Below are positions 61,696 to 64,000 of a stretch of DNA of 64,000 nucleotides, in pieces. Position 1 is the first letter of the stretch. Every line of letters begins with the position of its first letter. The notes under the pieces were generated by a model. The model had not been told where the DNA came from. It saw only the letters and a program-made list of their open reading frames with translations, and ran no database searches. The DNA is from Cherax quadricarinatus (taxonomy: Eukaryota; Arthropoda; Malacostraca; Decapoda; Parastacidae): positions 48,880,521 to 48,944,520 of the forward strand of contig NC_091292.1 of assembly GCF_038502225.1 (NCBI RefSeq), in the 5' to 3' direction. Made by a program: the position numbers and the translations under genes.

Positions 61696-64000
61696 CAAAC
61701 CCCTATCATTGTTGATAACCCAGAGGCAACTGAACAGCAACAAACCCCTATCATTGTTGATAACCCAGAGGCAACTGAGCAGCAACAAACCCCTATCATT
61801 GTTGATAACCCAGAGGCAACTGAACAGCAACAAACCCCTATCATTGTTGATAACCCAGAGGCAACTGAACAGCAACAAACCCCTATCATTGTTGATAACC
61901 CAGAGGCAACTGAACAGCAACAAACCCCTATCATTGTTGATAACCCAGAGGCAACTGAACAGCAACAAACCCCTATCATTGTTGATAACCCAGAGGCAAC
62001 TGAACAGCAACAAACCCCTATCATTCTTGATAACCAAGAGGCAACTGAACAGCAACAAACCCCTATCATTGTTGATAACCCAGAGGCAACTGAACAGCAA
62101 CAAACCCCTATCATTGTTGATAACCCAGAGGCAACTGAACAGCAACAAACCCCAATCACTGTTGATAACCCAGAGGCAACTGAACAGCAACAAACCCCAA
62201 TCACTGTTGATAACCCAGAGGCAACTGAACAGCAACAAACCCCTATCATTGTTGATAACCCAGAGGCAACTGAACAGCAACAAACCCCTATCATTGTTGA
62301 TAACCCAGAGGCAACTGAACAGCAACAAACCCCTATCATTGTTGATAACCCAGAGGCAACTGAACAGCAGCAAACCTCTATCATTGTTGATAACCCAGAG
62401 GCAACTGAACAGCAACAAACCCCTATCATTGTTGATAACCCAGAGGCAACTGAACAGCAACCAAACCCCTATCATTGTTGATAACCCAGAGGCAACTGAA
62501 CAGCAACAAAACCCTATCATTGTTGATAACCCAGAGGCAACTGAACAGCAACAAACCCCTATCATTGTTGATAACCCAGAGGCAACTGAACAGCAACAAA
62601 CCCCTATCATTGTTGATAACCCAGAGGCAACTGAACAGCAACAAACCCCTATCATTGTTGATAACCCAGAGGCAACTGAACAGCAACAAACCCCTATCAT
62701 TGTTGATAACCCAGAGGCAACTGAACAGCAACAAACCCCAATCACTGTTGATAACACAGAGGCAACTGAACAGCAACAAACCCCTATCATTGTTGATAAC
62801 CCAGAGGCAACTGAACAGCAACAAACCCCTATCATTGTTGATAACCCAGAGGCAACTGAACAGCAACAAACCCCTATCATTGTTGATAACCCAGAGGCAA
62901 CTGAACAGCAACAAACCCCTATCATTGTTGATAACCCAGAGGCAACTGAACAGCAACAAACCCCTATCATTGTTGATAACCCAGAGGCAACTGAACAGCA
63001 ACAAACCCCTATCATTGTTGATAACCCAGAGGCAACTGAACAGCAACAAACCCCTATCATTGTTGATAACCCAGAGGCAACTGAACAGCAACAAACCCCT
63101 ATCATTGTTGATAACCCAGAGGCAACTGAACAGCAACAAACCCCTATCATTGTTGATAACCCAGAGGCAACTGAACAGCAACAAACCCCTATCATTGTTG
63201 ATAACCCAGAGGCAACTGAACAGCAACAAACCCCTATCATTGTTGATAACCCAGAGGCAACTGAACAGCAACAAACCCCAATCACTGTTGATAACACAGA
63301 GGCAACTGAACAGCAACAAACCCCAATCACTGTTGATAACCCAGAGGCAACTGAACAGCAACAAACCCCAATCATTGTTGATAACCCAGAGGCAACTGAA
63401 CAGCAACAAACCTCTATCATTGTTGATAACCCAGAAGCAACTGAACAGCAACAAACCCCTATCATTGTTGATAACCCAGAGGCAACTGAACAGCAACAAA
63501 CCCCTATCATTGTTGATAACCCAGAGGCAACTGAACAGCAACAAACCTCTATCATTGTTGATAACCCAGAGGCAACTGAACAGCAACAAACCCCTATCAT
63601 TGTTGATAACCCAGAGGCAACTGAACAGCAACAAACCTCTATCACTGTTGATAACCCAGAGGCAACTGAACAGCAACAAACCTCTATCACTGTTGATAAC
63701 CCAGAGGCAACTGAACAGCAACAAACCCCAATCACTGTTGATAACACAGAGGCAACTGAACAGCAACAAACCCCAATCACTGTTGATAACCCAGAGGCAA
63801 CTGAACAGCAACAAACCCCTATCATTGTTGATAACCCAGAGGCAACTGAACAGCAACAAACCCCTATCATTGTTGATAACCCAGAGGCAACTGAACAGCA
63901 ACAAACCCCTATCATTGTTGATAACCCAGAGGCAACTGAACAGCAACAAACCCCTATCATTGTTGATAACCCAGAGGCAACTGAACAGCAACAAACCCCT
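61696..64000. repeat. 45-bp minisatellite, continues past the window
   Basis: About 51 near-identical units (AACCCCTATCATTGTTGATA + ACCCAGAGGCAACTGAACAGCAACA). Unit length is a multiple of three, giving a 15-residue cycle (PIIVDNPEATEQQQT) on the plus strand and long open frames on the minus strand. A one-base insertion near 62460 breaks the plus frame. Variants such as CAATCACT and ATAACACAG recur in groups (62740, 63280, 63740), about 450-540 bp apart, suggesting block duplications. Preceded by no convincing start or exon. Confidence 0.95.

Noticed and set aside
61615..63994. 781- and 522-residue minus-strand ORFs of Cys/Val/Leu repeats
   Set aside because: Antisense of the 45-bp array; open only because the unit length is divisible by three.

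Overview
Eukaryotic, repeat-dominated DNA, very probably from a decapod crustacean (crayfish, shrimp or lobster type). The grounds are one intron-split arthropod cuticle-protein gene, BEL/Pao and Gypsy LTR retrotransposons, several LINE clades, tRNA-derived SINEs, very long (TA)n and (CA)n tracts, and dispersed repeats that I associate with decapod genomes. No bacterial operons, phage genes or CRISPR arrays are present. The species is inference.

Layout. 1-500: two copies, 371 bp apart, of a repeat carrying a hammerhead-ribozyme-like core. 1.64-3.31 kb: 29/27-bp minisatellite. 3.6-29.9 kb: four essentially full-length copies of one LINE family (two ORFs: RRM-like + CCHC ORF1; endonuclease-RT ORF2). 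Their boundaries are fixed by target-site duplications (TSDs). LINE-1 (3611-9675) lies just downstream of the cuticle gene (exons at 10208-10419 and 9844-9973, minus strand). LINE-3 (10597-22709) lies just upstream of exon 2, probably in the first intron, and itself contains LINE-2 (11135-17494). LINE-4 (23947-29939) points the other way. 30.4-33 kb: (TA)n tracts, a tRNA-like SINE and a decayed conserved arthropod ORF. 32.96-41.2 kb: a BEL/Pao element with both LTRs and only two visible coding lesions. 41.3-42.9 kb: a long palindromic MITE-like element containing RTE-LINE debris. 43-46.8 kb: SINEs, a CR1-like LINE 3' end, and a ~1.8-kb inverted repeat whose arms hold a 15-bp satellite and inverted tRNA-like sequences. 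47.8-53.9 kb: a decayed Gypsy-type LTR element whose pol order is protease-integrase-RT-RNase H, as in Gmr1-like elements. 54-60.2 kb: 29-bp, 26-bp, 42-bp and 14-bp arrays. 60.2-61.3 kb: a second hammerhead-like relic and an RTE LINE 3' end. 61.7 kb to the right edge: 45-bp array.

The only convincing host gene is the RR-1 cuticle protein. The rest is mobile-element and satellite biology. The most interesting items are the hammerhead-bearing repeat dimer, the Gmr1-like gene order, the nested LINE stack with TSD-defined ends and an AUG-less ORF1/ORF2 overlap, and the satellite-bearing inverted repeat bounded by tRNA-like sequences.
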